64,000 bases of DNA from Bacteroidota bacterium. Its GTDB lineage: Bacteria > Bacteroidota > Bacteroidia > 2-12-FULL-35-15. The notes under the pieces were generated by a model. That model did no database searches. It saw only the letters and a program-made list of their open reading frames with translations, and had not been told where the DNA came from. A program made the translations under genes and the position numbers. The DNA lies in the NCBI GenBank assembly GCA_029237775.1, contig JAQZBR010000002.1, positions 310,001 to 374,000 on the forward strand, given 5' to 3'. Shown here piece by piece: positions 40,532-50,910 of the stretch; the first letter of the stretch is position 1, and every line of letters begins with the position of its first letter.

Positions 40532-40945
40532 CTATACCAATTCTACCGTCTCAAACCAGTATTTAATGAAATTCATGATCTTCTTATTCGTTTCCGATTC
40601 CGTATCAGGTTTCTGAATAAATGAACTTGCTCCCAACTCATAACATTCCCTGATCATTTTCGGATCTTTACTTTCGCTTAGAATCACTACCGGAATATGA
40701 TTCCATTTAGTCGCGCTCTTCAAAGATTTTAAAATGCCCGATGCATTTAAAGGAACTGCATGCATGTTCAGCAAAATCAATGAGGGTAACTTCGTTCTAT
40801 CCGTGTTTTCCATAAAATCGAAAAATTCACCGCTGGTTGAGACAAATTTCACATCCGCATCGAATTTATGCTCCTCAAAATAAACTTTTGTTATAAAACG
40901 ATCCGCATCATCCGGCTCGAGCATTAATATGGTTGGCTTATTCAT
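40532..40945 (-). CDS. single-domain response regulator (start at MNKPTILMLEPDDADR)
   Basis: LMLEPDDADRF, LPSLILLNMHAVPLNASG, VVILSES, FIQKPDTE; ORF-track start extended upstream. Confidence 0.88.
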   Translation of the reverse strand: MNKPTILMLEPDDADRFITKVYFEEHKFDADVKFVSTSGEFFDFMENTDRTKLPSLILLNMHAVPLNASGILKSLKSATKWNHIPVVILSESKDPKMIRECYELGASSFIQKPDTESETNKKIMNFIKYWFETVELV

Positions 40946-40961
40946 GATTATAATTTTAGAC

Positions 40962-42542
40962 TTAATTAAATTCCTGATCATTAGAAACATTCGTATCCTG
41001 CGCAGCTAAAAACTTTTTGCTCAGATTGCTGCTCAACTGTTTCTGATATTCATCCTGAAGCCATTTCAGATAATTATCGGTACTCTTAGCAATGCAATAT
41101 GAATACTTTTTAATCCTGTACCGGATATCTTCTTCCAACAGCCTTACAAGCTCCTGGGCTTCATCAAAATTTTCGCTGTTCTCAAAAATGATCCGTGAAT
41201 GCTGATTTATAGAACGTTCCAAAGCAATTTTCGGGCGTAATCCTTCTTTCGCTACACGCTCATATTCATCCTTCATACTAAAATCAATATCTTCTGATTT
41301 ACTGAATCTCGCTCTTAAAGCTGCCGGCATTTTATACGCCAGCTGACGTTCAATCTCCTGATCACTTCTCAGATTTTCCAGGTACATATCCGGAGAACGA
41401 AATATCTCATGCCAATTGACGAAAGAATCCCACAGCCCGAAACGGGCAGCATTATTCCCAAGGTCGATTACAGTAAATGTACTTTTATTAGGCAAAACAC
41501 GAGAGCCACGACCAATCATCTGATGATACAGTGTTAAGGATTTTGTCGCTCTGTTAAGGATTATCGTTTCAACAGTCGGCTCATCAAATCCCGTTGTAAG
41601 GATTCCCACCGAAGTTAATATCGCATCGGGTTTGGTTTTAAACCACGTAAGAATTGCTTTTCGCTCCTGCTCACTGTTCGTATTGTCGAGGTGTCTGATA
41701 TCGTATCCTGCATTTTTGAAGAGCAGCTCCACATGCTTGGAAGTATTGATCCCGTTGTTAAAGATCAATGTCTTTTTCCCCTTCGATTGCTCTTCATACG
41801 CAGCAACAAGCTTCTCCTGCATCAGGCTGTTCGTATATAGCCGGTCGGAAGAGCTTACCGTATAATCACCATCGATCCCGACTTTTAATGATCCCAGGTT
41901 CACATCATAAGAGTATGTCGTTGCCTTTGACAAAAATCCTTTTTCTATTAATTCCGGAATTGAATGCCCAACGATCAGCTCATTATAAGTCTCCTTCATA
42001 GGAAGTTTTATATTGGAGCTTAAAGGAGTTGCAGTAACACCGAGGATCACACTCTTTTCTAAGAATTTAAACAGTTTCTTAAATGAATTGAAGTGCGCCT
42101 CATCAATAATCACCAATCCTACATTCTCCACTTCCAGCTTTTCATCCTGCAGCCTGTTGTTCAGCGTTTCAACCATCGCGACAAAACACATATATTCCTC
42201 CTGGTCCGGCAATGTTTTTACCTTGCTGTCGATGATCTTATTCTTAACGCCAAACTCGTTCAGCATGTCGGAAGTCTGCGCACAAAGCTCGATACGATGC
42301 GTCAGAATCAATACCTTTTTCCCACTCTCCTTAATATATCTTTTCGCGATCTCTGAAAAGATCACGGTTTTCCCCCCGCCTGTCGGCAGCTGAAAAAGCA
42401 AATTGTATTTCTCCGTGTGATTATTAAGGCAATTGAAGATCCTGTTTATGGCTTCCTGCTGGTAGTCATAAAGCTGTTTCCCGATCTTCTTTTCTTCAAT
42501 ATCGACAGGCTCTGGAGTTATATTTGGTTCATCTAACTCCAT
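40962..42542 (-). CDS. DEAD/DEAH (SF2, RadD/UvrB-like) helicase
   Basis: LFQLPTGGGKTVIFSEIA, VIIDEAHFN, GVTATPL, QMIGRGSRVLPNK. Confidence 0.93.
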   Translation of the reverse strand: MELDEPNITPEPVDIEEKKIGKQLYDYQQEAINRIFNCLNNHTEKYNLLFQLPTGGGKTVIFSEIAKRYIKESGKKVLILTHRIELCAQTSDMLNEFGVKNKIIDSKVKTLPDQEEYMCFVAMVETLNNRLQDEKLEVENVGLVIIDEAHFNSFKKLFKFLEKSVILGVTATPLSSNIKLPMKETYNELIVGHSIPELIEKGFLSKATTYSYDVNLGSLKVGIDGDYTVSSSDRLYTNSLMQEKLVAAYEEQSKGKKTLIFNNGINTSKHVELLFKNAGYDIRHLDNTNSEQERKAILTWFKTKPDAILTSVGILTTGFDEPTVETIILNRATKSLTLYHQMIGRGSRVLPNKSTFTVIDLGNNAARFGLWDSFVNWHEIFRSPDMYLENLRSDQEIERQLAYKMPAALRARFSKSEDIDFSMKDEYERVAKEGLRPKIALERSINQHSRIIFENSENFDEAQELVRLLEEDIRYRIKKYSYCIAKSTDNYLKWLQDEYQKQLSSNLSKKFLAAQDTNVSNDQEFN

Positions 42543-43666
42543 TAAGCTCTGCGGATCTTTTGTATTGATATTTTAAGTTCACTCTCGATTGTCTTCAATC
42601 GCTTCATTTCAGTGCTTGTCACTAAGCTTATCGAAAGCCCTTTCTTTCCCGCACGTCCTGTTCGTCCGCTTCGGTGAGTATAATACTCAAGCTGATCGGG
42701 CAGCTGATAATGGATCACATACTGCAGATCCGTAATGTCTAATCCCCGTGCAGCCATATCAGTCGCAACAAGGATCTGAACTTTCTCATTCTTGAATGCA
42801 CGCAAAACTTTCTCACGATCGCGCTGTTGGAGATCACCATGAATTGCTTCAGCTGAATAATTGCGGGCAATCAGTTGTTTTGAAAGTGACTGAGTGCCAT
42901 CCTTCGTTTTGCAAAATACGATTCCTCTGCCTTTTCCCTGCGTTCTTAAAAACTCCAAAAGGGTTGTCAGCTTGTCTTTTGCATCTATACATTGAACGTA
43001 CTGATGTTCAATATCACGATTCACCACATTTTTAATGTCCACCTGAACCTTATAAGCATCCTCTTCCATATAAGAATGAATGATGCGGTCAAGCGATTCC
43101 GGAATGGTAGCTGAGAACAACCAGATCTGACGCTGTCCGTTGGTTTGTTTCAACACAGTGTCAATGCTGTCCTTAAAACCCATACTCAGCATTTCATCTG
43201 CCTCATCAAGAACAATGGTTTTAATATCAGTCAAACTGAGCGCTTTTCTTTCCAATAGGTCGATCAACCTTCCCGGAGTAGCAACAACAATATGTGTAGG
43301 CCGACTTAAATTCTTTGTCTGGATCTCAATAGGCTCACCGCCATATACTGATTCAATGAAAATTCTTGATGGATTATATCGCGCAACGCGGAATAATTGT
43401 TTTGCAATTTGCTGCGCAAGTTCGCGTGTCGGACAAAGCACAAGCGCCTGCACTTTGCTGTTATTCGTGTCGATCTTCTGTAATAACGGAAGTCCGAACG
43501 CCATCGTTTTACCGGTACCGGTCTGCGCCTGGCCAATAAAATCAAAGCCTTCCTTCAATAAATAAGGAATCGATTTTCTCTGGATCTCTGTAGGGTCAAA
43601 GATGTTGTTTTCTACCAGTCCTTTGATCAGAGCATCTGTAACACCTAATTCGGTAAATGTTTGCAA
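42542..43666 (-). CDS. DEAD-box RNA helicase (RhlE/CshA-like)
   Basis: AQTGTGKTMAFGLP, PTRELAQQI, VLDEADEML, FSATIP, HRSGRTGRAG. Confidence 0.96.
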   Translation of the reverse strand: MQTFTELGVTDALIKGLVENNIFDPTEIQRKSIPYLLKEGFDFIGQAQTGTGKTMAFGLPLLQKIDTNNSKVQALVLCPTRELAQQIAKQLFRVARYNPSRIFIESVYGGEPIEIQTKNLSRPTHIVVATPGRLIDLLERKALSLTDIKTIVLDEADEMLSMGFKDSIDTVLKQTNGQRQIWLFSATIPESLDRIIHSYMEEDAYKVQVDIKNVVNRDIEHQYVQCIDAKDKLTTLLEFLRTQGKGRGIVFCKTKDGTQSLSKQLIARNYSAEAIHGDLQQRDREKVLRAFKNEKVQILVATDMAARGLDITDLQYVIHYQLPDQLEYYTHRSGRTGRAGKKGLSISLVTSTEMKRLKTIESELKISIQKIRRA

Positions 43667-43781
43667 ACTAATTTAATTTTAATGATTTGCAAAGATAGTT
43701 TAAAAGACGGATGAGTCACTGTTTCTCGCAATTTCATTCCGTCATTTTTTGTATATTTACGTAAACAGAATTTCCCCCGAT

Positions 43782-46466
43782 ATGAATCCAATAAAATACT
43801 GCATTGCAGCGCTTTGTCTTTTACATTCTTCTATAGCATCAGCTCAACATTTTATAAAAAAAGAGCCCGGTGTTCCTTTGACGTTCGTGGAAATGCAGCG
43901 ACAGTTCAATGCATGGTCTAAAACTGTGGACCTGAAAACTACAAAGCACTGGAAATATTTCAAGCGCTGGGAGAATGACATGCAGCTCAAAACCAATGGC
44001 CATGGTGAACTTGCAGATCCGGCCTTGTATATAAATGAAGCGATAAATGCGGCAGCTGCAAAACAACCTTCCAACAATATGCGTCTTTCGGGTTCCAACT
44101 GGTCGCCTGTAGGCCCTTTTGCATTGCCGGGTAATTTAACCGGTTACATGCAGAATGGTGTCGGACGAATTAATTGTCTCGCCTTCCACCCTACCGATCC
44201 AAACACTTATTTTGTTGGCGTTGCACAAGGCGGTGTATGGAAAACAAGTAACAACGGACAAAGCTGGACACCACTAACCGATAATCTTCCTATTACAAGA
44301 GTCAGTGATATCACTATCGATCCAAACAATCCGAACACCATGTACATTTCGCTTTGTGATTTCGAATACATTGACGTAGCCTTGAACATCGATGGTAGAA
44401 AAAGAAATACGCATTATGGACTTGGCGTCTACAAAACTACTGATGGAGGCCTAAACTGGTCGCCCACAGGATTGAGCTTTCAACTAACAAATGGTGATGC
44501 TTCCCTGATCAGAAAAGTTTTGATCAATCCCGCAAACAGCAACCAGCTTGTAGCATGCGGTGTTACCGGGATGTATACTTCCGCAAATGGAGGGGTTTCA
44601 TGGACACATACACTCGACACATTATTCTGGGATATGGTTCAGGATAAAGTAAATCCAAGTGTTTTATACGCGGCATCGGGATGGCTTTACTCGTCAAACT
44701 ACGGACATGCAGCAATTTACAAGTCAACAAATTTTGGAAGCACCTGGACTCAACTAAATACCGGAATTCCAACAACAGGCACAGTTCAAAGGATCAAGCT
44801 AGCCATTGCTCCTTCCGATAATAATTACGTATATGCGTTCGCTGTCGATGCTTCTGACGGAATGTACGGGATCTATAAATCAACAAATGCCGGATCAACC
44901 TGGCAGTATTTGAATCCGGGAGTAAATGTTCTGGAGTATGATCAGGGATTCGGTTCAGGCGGACAAGGTACTTACGACCTTGGATTCAATGTTAACTTCA
45001 CAAATAAGGATATTGTTTATACAGGCGGTGTAAATATCTGGGCATCTTCAGACGGAGCGCAAACGTTTGAACCAGTGAGTCACTGGACACTAAGCTACGG
45101 AGCAACACTACATGGCGACATCCATTTCATTGAAACAAATCCGCTTACAGGCGATGTGTTTGTCTGCAGTGATGGAGGAATTTACAGAACTGACAACGTA
45201 ATTTCCCAGGACTGGTCATTAGCATCAGGAGGCTCACCGTGGCCAACTAACTGGACGGATATCAGCAACGGATTGGCTATTACTTCATTTTACCGGATCT
45301 CCTCTTCACGAAATGTAGCGGGCAGATTATGCGCTGGCGCTCAGGATAATGCCACCTTTTATTTTGATGGAACAAGTTGGAATACAATTTTTGGCGGTGA
45401 TGGTATGGACACATATCTTGATCCTATTGATGACAATGTAGTGATCGGCTCCAGCCAATATGGAAATTTCTACTACTCGCCTGACGGAGGCTTTTCTGCC
45501 TATGATCTCGGGGCAAATGTAAATTTTGAAAACGGTGAATGGACCTCCCCTATCGTTGCCGACTATAATAATTATGGAACTCTGTATGTCGGTTTAACTA
45601 ATGTAAGCGCTTCCTATGATGGAGGAAATTCCTGGAACGGCTTGAGTCCGCTTCCATCAAATGGTATTTATGATAATGAGATCTCTGCTTTGGCTGTTTC
45701 TAACTCTAACTCATCAGTGATGTATGCAACCAGGAGGATTCGTTTTGAATATGGTTCGCCTTCAGGAGCATACTTTACTAATGACGGAGGTGCAAGCTGG
45801 AATGACATTACTTCCAACCTACCCGATTCAATCTACTATACAAGTATTGATGTAAGTCAGACAGATGCAAACACCGCATATATTGCACTTGCGGGGTTAA
45901 CTGCAGGACAAAAAGTTTACAAGACCACTAATGCAGGTCTAAGCTGGCAGAACATTTCCTTCAACCTTCCGAATGCGCCTGTGAATTGTATCAAGACGGT
46001 TCCGATGAGTGGAGAGCTTATGGTAGGAACAGATTTCGGGGTTTATATTTTTGATAATCTAAACAGTGTTTGGTTAAGCAGGAACACGGGGTTGCCGAAT
46101 GTTATCGTGTCGGATCTTGAATTCAACCCGATTTTAAATAAGATCTATGTTGCAACATTTGGTCGTGGAATCTGGGAAAGTGAGCTGAGTGCCATAACCG
46201 GAATCAACCAAGCTCCTGTAGCGAACAGCAGCGTTGAGCTTTTCCCTTCACCCAATAATGGAAACTTTACGTTGAAATTTTCTGACGCGTTCACAGGCGA
46301 AAAACTTAACATAGAAGTAATTGACGTTATGGGAAGAAAAGTTTACTCAAACACAATGAGCGGTCAGGCCGAGATCAAATTGGCTTTGGAACTTTCTTCA
46401 GGATTGTATTTCGCAAAAGTTAAGAGTAAGGATTTTAGCGGTGTAAAGAGCTTTACGGTAAAATAA
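43782..46466 (+). CDS. secreted BNR/Asp-box (sialidase/VPS10-like beta-propeller) protein with T9SS sorting domain
   Basis: about eight SxDxGxxW-like motifs (KTSNNGQSWTPL, KTTDGGLNWSP, FTNDGGASWNDI ...); C-terminal ELFPSPNNGNFTLKF...FTVK; start trimmed to MNPIKYCIAAL. Confidence 0.9.
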   Translation: MNPIKYCIAALCLLHSSIASAQHFIKKEPGVPLTFVEMQRQFNAWSKTVDLKTTKHWKYFKRWENDMQLKTNGHGELADPALYINEAINAAAAKQPSNNMRLSGSNWSPVGPFALPGNLTGYMQNGVGRINCLAFHPTDPNTYFVGVAQGGVWKTSNNGQSWTPLTDNLPITRVSDITIDPNNPNTMYISLCDFEYIDVALNIDGRKRNTHYGLGVYKTTDGGLNWSPTGLSFQLTNGDASLIRKVLINPANSNQLVACGVTGMYTSANGGVSWTHTLDTLFWDMVQDKVNPSVLYAASGWLYSSNYGHAAIYKSTNFGSTWTQLNTGIPTTGTVQRIKLAIAPSDNNYVYAFAVDASDGMYGIYKSTNAGSTWQYLNPGVNVLEYDQGFGSGGQGTYDLGFNVNFTNKDIVYTGGVNIWASSDGAQTFEPVSHWTLSYGATLHGDIHFIETNPLTGDVFVCSDGGIYRTDNVISQDWSLASGGSPWPTNWTDISNGLAITSFYRISSSRNVAGRLCAGAQDNATFYFDGTSWNTIFGGDGMDTYLDPIDDNVVIGSSQYGNFYYSPDGGFSAYDLGANVNFENGEWTSPIVADYNNYGTLYVGLTNVSASYDGGNSWNGLSPLPSNGIYDNEISALAVSNSNSSVMYATRRIRFEYGSPSGAYFTNDGGASWNDITSNLPDSIYYTSIDVSQTDANTAYIALAGLTAGQKVYKTTNAGLSWQNISFNLPNAPVNCIKTVPMSGELMVGTDFGVYIFDNLNSVWLSRNTGLPNVIVSDLEFNPILNKIYVATFGRGIWESELSAITGINQAPVANSSVELFPSPNNGNFTLKFSDAFTGEKLNIEVIDVMGRKVYSNTMSGQAEIKLALELSSGLYFAKVKSKDFSGVKSFTVK

Positions 46467-46576
46467 TTTTTTTGGAAATTGACTTTATACACATTCCGTT
46501 GTGAATACCATTTTTCGGGTTACTCATTCTGTCATTCACAATTATATACATTTGACCGAACCAAAACTCGAAACAA

Positions 46577-47083
46577 ATGTTAACAATCAATTTTTTAGTG
46601 ATCGCGCTCGCTGCTTTAATTCCGATGGTGATCGGATCGATATGGTATAACCCAAAAGTATTTGGAACAATCTGGATGCATGTTTCAGGGGTTTCAGAAC
46701 CTGATACGAAACGCGGACACATGTGGGTGACTTTCCTGCTAACTTATGTATTTTCTTTTTTAATGGGAATTACGATAACATTTATGGTGATTCATCAGTT
46801 CGGAGTGTTCTCCACACTTGCCAACGAAGTTGGATTCTTAAAAGATTCTAACAGTGAGGCTACTATTTTCTTTAATGATTTCATGGCAAAATACGGAACC
46901 AACTTCCGCACGTTTAAGCATGGCGCATTTCATGGGACAATGACCGGATTTACAATCGCTCTCCCTGTTTTAGCTGTCAACGCAATGTTTGAAGGAAAAG
47001 GCTTTAAGTATATTGCACTTAACGCAGGTTATTGGATCGTTTCAATGGCTCTAATGGGTGGTGCCATCTGCGCATTCAACTAA
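46577..47083 (+). CDS. DUF1761 membrane protein
   Basis: AALIPMVIGSIWYNPKVFGTIWM; three to four hydrophobic segments. Confidence 0.9.
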   Translation: MLTINFLVIALAALIPMVIGSIWYNPKVFGTIWMHVSGVSEPDTKRGHMWVTFLLTYVFSFLMGITITFMVIHQFGVFSTLANEVGFLKDSNSEATIFFNDFMAKYGTNFRTFKHGAFHGTMTGFTIALPVLAVNAMFEGKGFKYIALNAGYWIVSMALMGGAICAFN

Positions 47084-47106
47084 TCAATTAATAATAAATT
47101 TAATCG

Positions 47107-47137
47107 GAGGCCTTTCATTTTTTGAGAGGCCTTTTTT
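47107..47137 (+). terminator. putative rho-independent terminator
   Basis: AGGCCTTTC...GAGAGGCCT followed by T6. Confidence 0.65.
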
Positions 47138-47200
47138 ATGTCCCAAACATTCACTTGCACATTCGTTTTTATACCTAATTTTGTTTTGAAAATTTCACAA

Positions 47201-47887
47201 ATGAAGAACAGTATCCCACCTGGTGCAATTGAATTTCTGAAACTCGTCAAGAAAAACAATAATCGTGACTGGTTCAATGCGAACAAAGAGAGGTATCTTA
47301 AAGAACACGAGGCAATCATCGCTTTTGCTGACGATCTTTTGAAAGAAATGAACAAGCATGATCATATAGAAACACCTTCCGGCAAAAAAAGTCTGCACCG
47401 GATCTATCGCGACACAAGATTCTCAAAAGAAAAAACTCCTTATAAAATCAACTGGAGCGGAAGCTTTAGCCGGGCGACAAAAAAGCTACGCGGTAGTTAT
47501 TACTTCCACATTGAGCCCGGAAACAGTTTTGTTGGCGGAGGTTTCTGGGGCCCGAATCCGGACGATCTTAAGCGCATCCGTCAGGAAATTGATTATGACG
47601 CAAAACCATTCCGGAAAGTATTGAACAGCAAAAGCTTTAAAGAGACCTTCGGAACTCTACAGGGAGAGCGATTAACTTCTGCTCCACAAGGCTTTAAGTC
47701 AGACCACCCGGAGATCGATCTGTTGCGCTATAAACAATTCCTATTAATGAAAAAGTTCAGTGATAAAGAAGTGCTCAACCCGGATTTCCTTAAACAGGTA
47801 AATGATACATTCAAAAAGATGCGCCCATTTTTCGATCTCATGAGTGAAGTGCTGACAACCGACTCTAATGGGATCTCAACTGTTTAA
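47201..47887 (+). CDS. DUF2461 family protein
   Basis: FLKLVKKNNNRDWFNANKERYLKEHEA, YRDTRFSKEKTPYKINW; start trimmed to ATG at 47201. Confidence 0.93.
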   Translation: MKNSIPPGAIEFLKLVKKNNNRDWFNANKERYLKEHEAIIAFADDLLKEMNKHDHIETPSGKKSLHRIYRDTRFSKEKTPYKINWSGSFSRATKKLRGSYYFHIEPGNSFVGGGFWGPNPDDLKRIRQEIDYDAKPFRKVLNSKSFKETFGTLQGERLTSAPQGFKSDHPEIDLLRYKQFLLMKKFSDKEVLNPDFLKQVNDTFKKMRPFFDLMSEVLTTDSNGISTV

Positions 47888-48547
47888 ATGAGAAAGCTGT
47901 TTTCTTATATTTTATTATGCTCCGGAGTTTTCTTCTTCATGTTAATGATGAAGATCACTATACCCTATTTCTCGTTCGAATATGATGTGGATTTTCTTTT
48001 AACCAAACAAAGTGTCCTGCACATCAGCGTCTGGCGCATCGCTTTCTATTCCCATATCTCGAGCAGCCTTATTATTCTACTTGCCGGGATTATTCAATTC
48101 ATTAAAACGGTGATTATCCACAAGCCGCAAATACATCGCGCAATCGGCAAGGTGTATATATCTTTGATATTGTTTGTAAGCGCACCGGCAGGATTTGTTA
48201 TGGCTATTTATGCGAATGGAGGAATAGCGGCTAAAACTTCGTTCGGGATCATTTCGGTTTTGTGGTGGTATTTTACATTTACCGCGTACCGAAAAGTAAG
48301 AGCCGGGAAGATTCAGGAGCACCTTAACTTTATGTACAGAAGTTTTGCGCTTACCTTATCAGCTATCACCTTAAGAATTTATGTACTCGTGCTCCCATCA
48401 GTTATACATTTGCCGGCAAAAGAAATGTACACGTTGGTTTCCTTCCTGAGCTGGATCCCTAATTTGATGGTAGCAGAATGGCTGATCAGAAAAACATTCT
48501 TCTATAAAGATGTTATTCTGAAACCGCAAGAACAGGCTGCTCAATGA
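47888..48547 (+). CDS. DUF2306 membrane protein
   Basis: HISSSLIILLAGIIQF...HRAIGKVYI...EHLNFMYRSFALTLSAITLR. Confidence 0.88.
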   Translation: MRKLFSYILLCSGVFFFMLMMKITIPYFSFEYDVDFLLTKQSVLHISVWRIAFYSHISSSLIILLAGIIQFIKTVIIHKPQIHRAIGKVYISLILFVSAPAGFVMAIYANGGIAAKTSFGIISVLWWYFTFTAYRKVRAGKIQEHLNFMYRSFALTLSAITLRIYVLVLPSVIHLPAKEMYTLVSFLSWIPNLMVAEWLIRKTFFYKDVILKPQEQAAQ

Positions 48548-49718
48548 TCTTTCCGTCCGGCTTGATCAAGAATGACGTTTCTTTTATCTGCGTGGTTCCC
48601 GTTACGTAATTATCAAAATCTTTTTTATTGTATGGTTTCTTCCACTCACGTTTATGCACCGTGCTTGTAAATGTATTCGTGTTGAATTGAAGTGTTATTA
48701 ATTGTTCCCCAGATTGCAGTGCAACAATCTTAGAATCGATGATCTCGGCTTTCTTATTATAGATAACTAAACGATGATAAATGTGTCTCATATCGATCGG
48801 ACAAGCATTCTCTGAAGTATCCACCGCATAAATTACGGCATGTAACGAATCACCGATTGGTGTGATATGAGTAAAATTGAACTGATGCCAGCTGTCGGGC
48901 TTTTCTCTTTTCTCAAGCAGATAATTCATGTATATGTATGATGAGCTCGGCCCCTCCAATTCGTAGTTGCTGTTTTGGCCGTTAAATTCATCGTATTGAA
49001 AATTACGCACAGTCAGCTTGTTTATTTCAAACACAGGAGATACATCTTTGATGGACGAAAGCATTTCCTTAAATGTGCTTTCAAGCTTATTGTACGCTGT
49101 AAGCTCCTCATCTGAAAGAAACAGAAGCATCATTTTCTTCGTCTCTTCTGAAGTGGCATCGATCTTCAGTCGTTTATCGGAGAACAGCTTTTTCTTCAGT
49201 TCCGGTATATCGAACCCTAATTCCCGGGCGTTGTAAATGAGGTCTCCATACAAATATCCTCGTGCAGCGACTTCTGCAACAAGGTATTCATAGTAAGTGT
49301 CCTGATCAGGCTGGCCAAAGACAAAAACCTGCGATGACTGATCAGAATTATCTCGGATATAACTTGAGTTTACGATCGGGTAATACAATTCAGTCAGCTC
49401 TTCATAATCGCCCGATCTTTCCAGAAGAGATGCGAGCTTTTTATAATATTCCAACTTCGGATTTAAAGTGATCGCTCTCTTTACGAAATATGTGGCCGTT
49501 GATAAGTCATTACTTTCAGCCTCTGAACTTTTCTTTATATAGGATTCAGCCATTTCTGAATTGGCATCTTTATACGTTTGCATATAAGTATAAATTGAAT
49601 CGCCACGATAGATCGAGCTTGCGCGTAAGGCAGGAACATCCCGGTACTCTGTCACGATCTTTTTGTCGCAGGACAGAAGCAGCACCGATAAAGCAGTAAA
49701 TAAAAATAAGTTTTTCAT
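48513..49718 (-). CDS. lipoprotein with TPR-like region (paralogue B)
   Basis: start trimmed to MKNLFLFTALSVLLLSC; lipobox LLSC; C-terminal TSFLIKPDGKIIEQP. Confidence 0.8.
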   Translation of the reverse strand: MKNLFLFTALSVLLLSCDKKIVTEYRDVPALRASSIYRGDSIYTYMQTYKDANSEMAESYIKKSSEAESNDLSTATYFVKRAITLNPKLEYYKKLASLLERSGDYEELTELYYPIVNSSYIRDNSDQSSQVFVFGQPDQDTYYEYLVAEVAARGYLYGDLIYNARELGFDIPELKKKLFSDKRLKIDATSEETKKMMLLFLSDEELTAYNKLESTFKEMLSSIKDVSPVFEINKLTVRNFQYDEFNGQNSNYELEGPSSSYIYMNYLLEKREKPDSWHQFNFTHITPIGDSLHAVIYAVDTSENACPIDMRHIYHRLVIYNKKAEIIDSKIVALQSGEQLITLQFNTNTFTSTVHKREWKKPYNKKDFDNYVTGTTQIKETSFLIKPDGKIIEQPVLAVSE

Positions 49719-49719
49719 A

Positions 49720-50904
49720 TTAGTTCTTTGCAAATACAACTGAATCAGAATAATTAGCAGGGACAGAAAGCTCAACGATCTCACCGTTATCATTCAGACG
49801 AAATGTGGCCGTGGCCAGAAGTTCATATTTATCAACTTCATTTTCATCAAACGGCACTTTATCTATTGATTGTTTCCAGATGCGTTTATAGTCCTGAAGT
49901 ACGATCTCATTATTTTTAATTGTCCCTACTTTCACTTTCTCAGCCGAAAATTGTCCTGCAAAGACTTTCGTGGCAATGATATTCCCTTCGTTATCATAGG
50001 TTGACAACCTCGTGATCACCGGTTGCATCTCAGATTCCCAAAAGCTGATCGAAGAATATATCAGTGCCGTATATGCGGGTGTTTCAGCGACCTTTGCGAT
50101 ATAAAAGAAGTCATGCGACACATCCCGCCCGAAGCTTGTGTTCTGCATCTCAGGAATGAAACGTGCGAAATCGTAGCTGATCGATTGCTTGTTTCTCATG
50201 TCATCAAGGTTTTGAAAAGTGATCGCATAAGGTTGCTGATACACTTCAAAGGATTTTTTATAGAGATCAAAAACATTTTCTGCTTTTCCATCTTTTGTCA
50301 ATACACGACTTAGCATCTCTTTGTATTCTGCTGTAGCAGCAATTGAACGGAGGTTCTGATCTTTTAATAATAGAGATGTGTCCGAAAATCCACTGTTAAA
50401 TGCATTTTCAAGGTTATAGACCACATTATAAATACCAATAGTTTCATCGCTTTTTAACAGAATATTATTAGCAGCCGCCAGCTTGTAATACACAATCGAA
50501 GCCGGCTGAAAGTTGAGGTATTTCGCCACTTCAAAAGCCTCAACCGCATCCTTAACTGAAGCAGTGGATGATTTGGCATCAAGCAAAGCATTACCCAATT
50601 CATAATATGTCTTAGCATCCGGATAGGTCAGGATCGATTGACGGAACACTGATACAGCAGACTGAGGATCTTTTTTATTTTTATATGTATCAATTGCCTT
50701 CAGAAAGAGCTGTCGGCTCTGATTCTTTATTGAATCGGTTCCGGATTCACGTGAATCGAAGATCACATCATACACCATCTCCTTGTTAAAGATCTCCGAT
50801 TCAGTCAGCTTCTGATACTTGACGCGTGCAATGTAATTTTTTTCTGTTTGCGAGCAACTAACAGCAAGTACAGCCATCAGAAGCCAAAGGGGAATTGTTC
50901 TCAT
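49720..50904 (-). CDS. lipoprotein with TPR-like region (paralogue A)
   Basis: MRTIPLWLLMAVLAVSC lipobox; C-terminal ATFRLNDNGEIVELS similar to neighbour. Confidence 0.8.
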   Translation of the reverse strand: MRTIPLWLLMAVLAVSCSQTEKNYIARVKYQKLTESEIFNKEMVYDVIFDSRESGTDSIKNQSRQLFLKAIDTYKNKKDPQSAVSVFRQSILTYPDAKTYYELGNALLDAKSSTASVKDAVEAFEVAKYLNFQPASIVYYKLAAANNILLKSDETIGIYNVVYNLENAFNSGFSDTSLLLKDQNLRSIAATAEYKEMLSRVLTKDGKAENVFDLYKKSFEVYQQPYAITFQNLDDMRNKQSISYDFARFIPEMQNTSFGRDVSHDFFYIAKVAETPAYTALIYSSISFWESEMQPVITRLSTYDNEGNIIATKVFAGQFSAEKVKVGTIKNNEIVLQDYKRIWKQSIDKVPFDENEVDKYELLATATFRLNDNGEIVELSVPANYSDSVVFAKN

Positions 50905-50910
50905 CTTGAT

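Noticed and set aside
43140-43565. 141-aa ORF antisense to the RhlE-like helicase
   Set aside because: Contained in a well-supported CDS and Ser/Leu-rich, typical of antisense reading.
47138-47200. ORF-track N-terminal extension of the DUF2461 gene
   Set aside because: The extension begins within the T-tract of a putative terminator; the conserved family N-terminus starts at ATG 47201.
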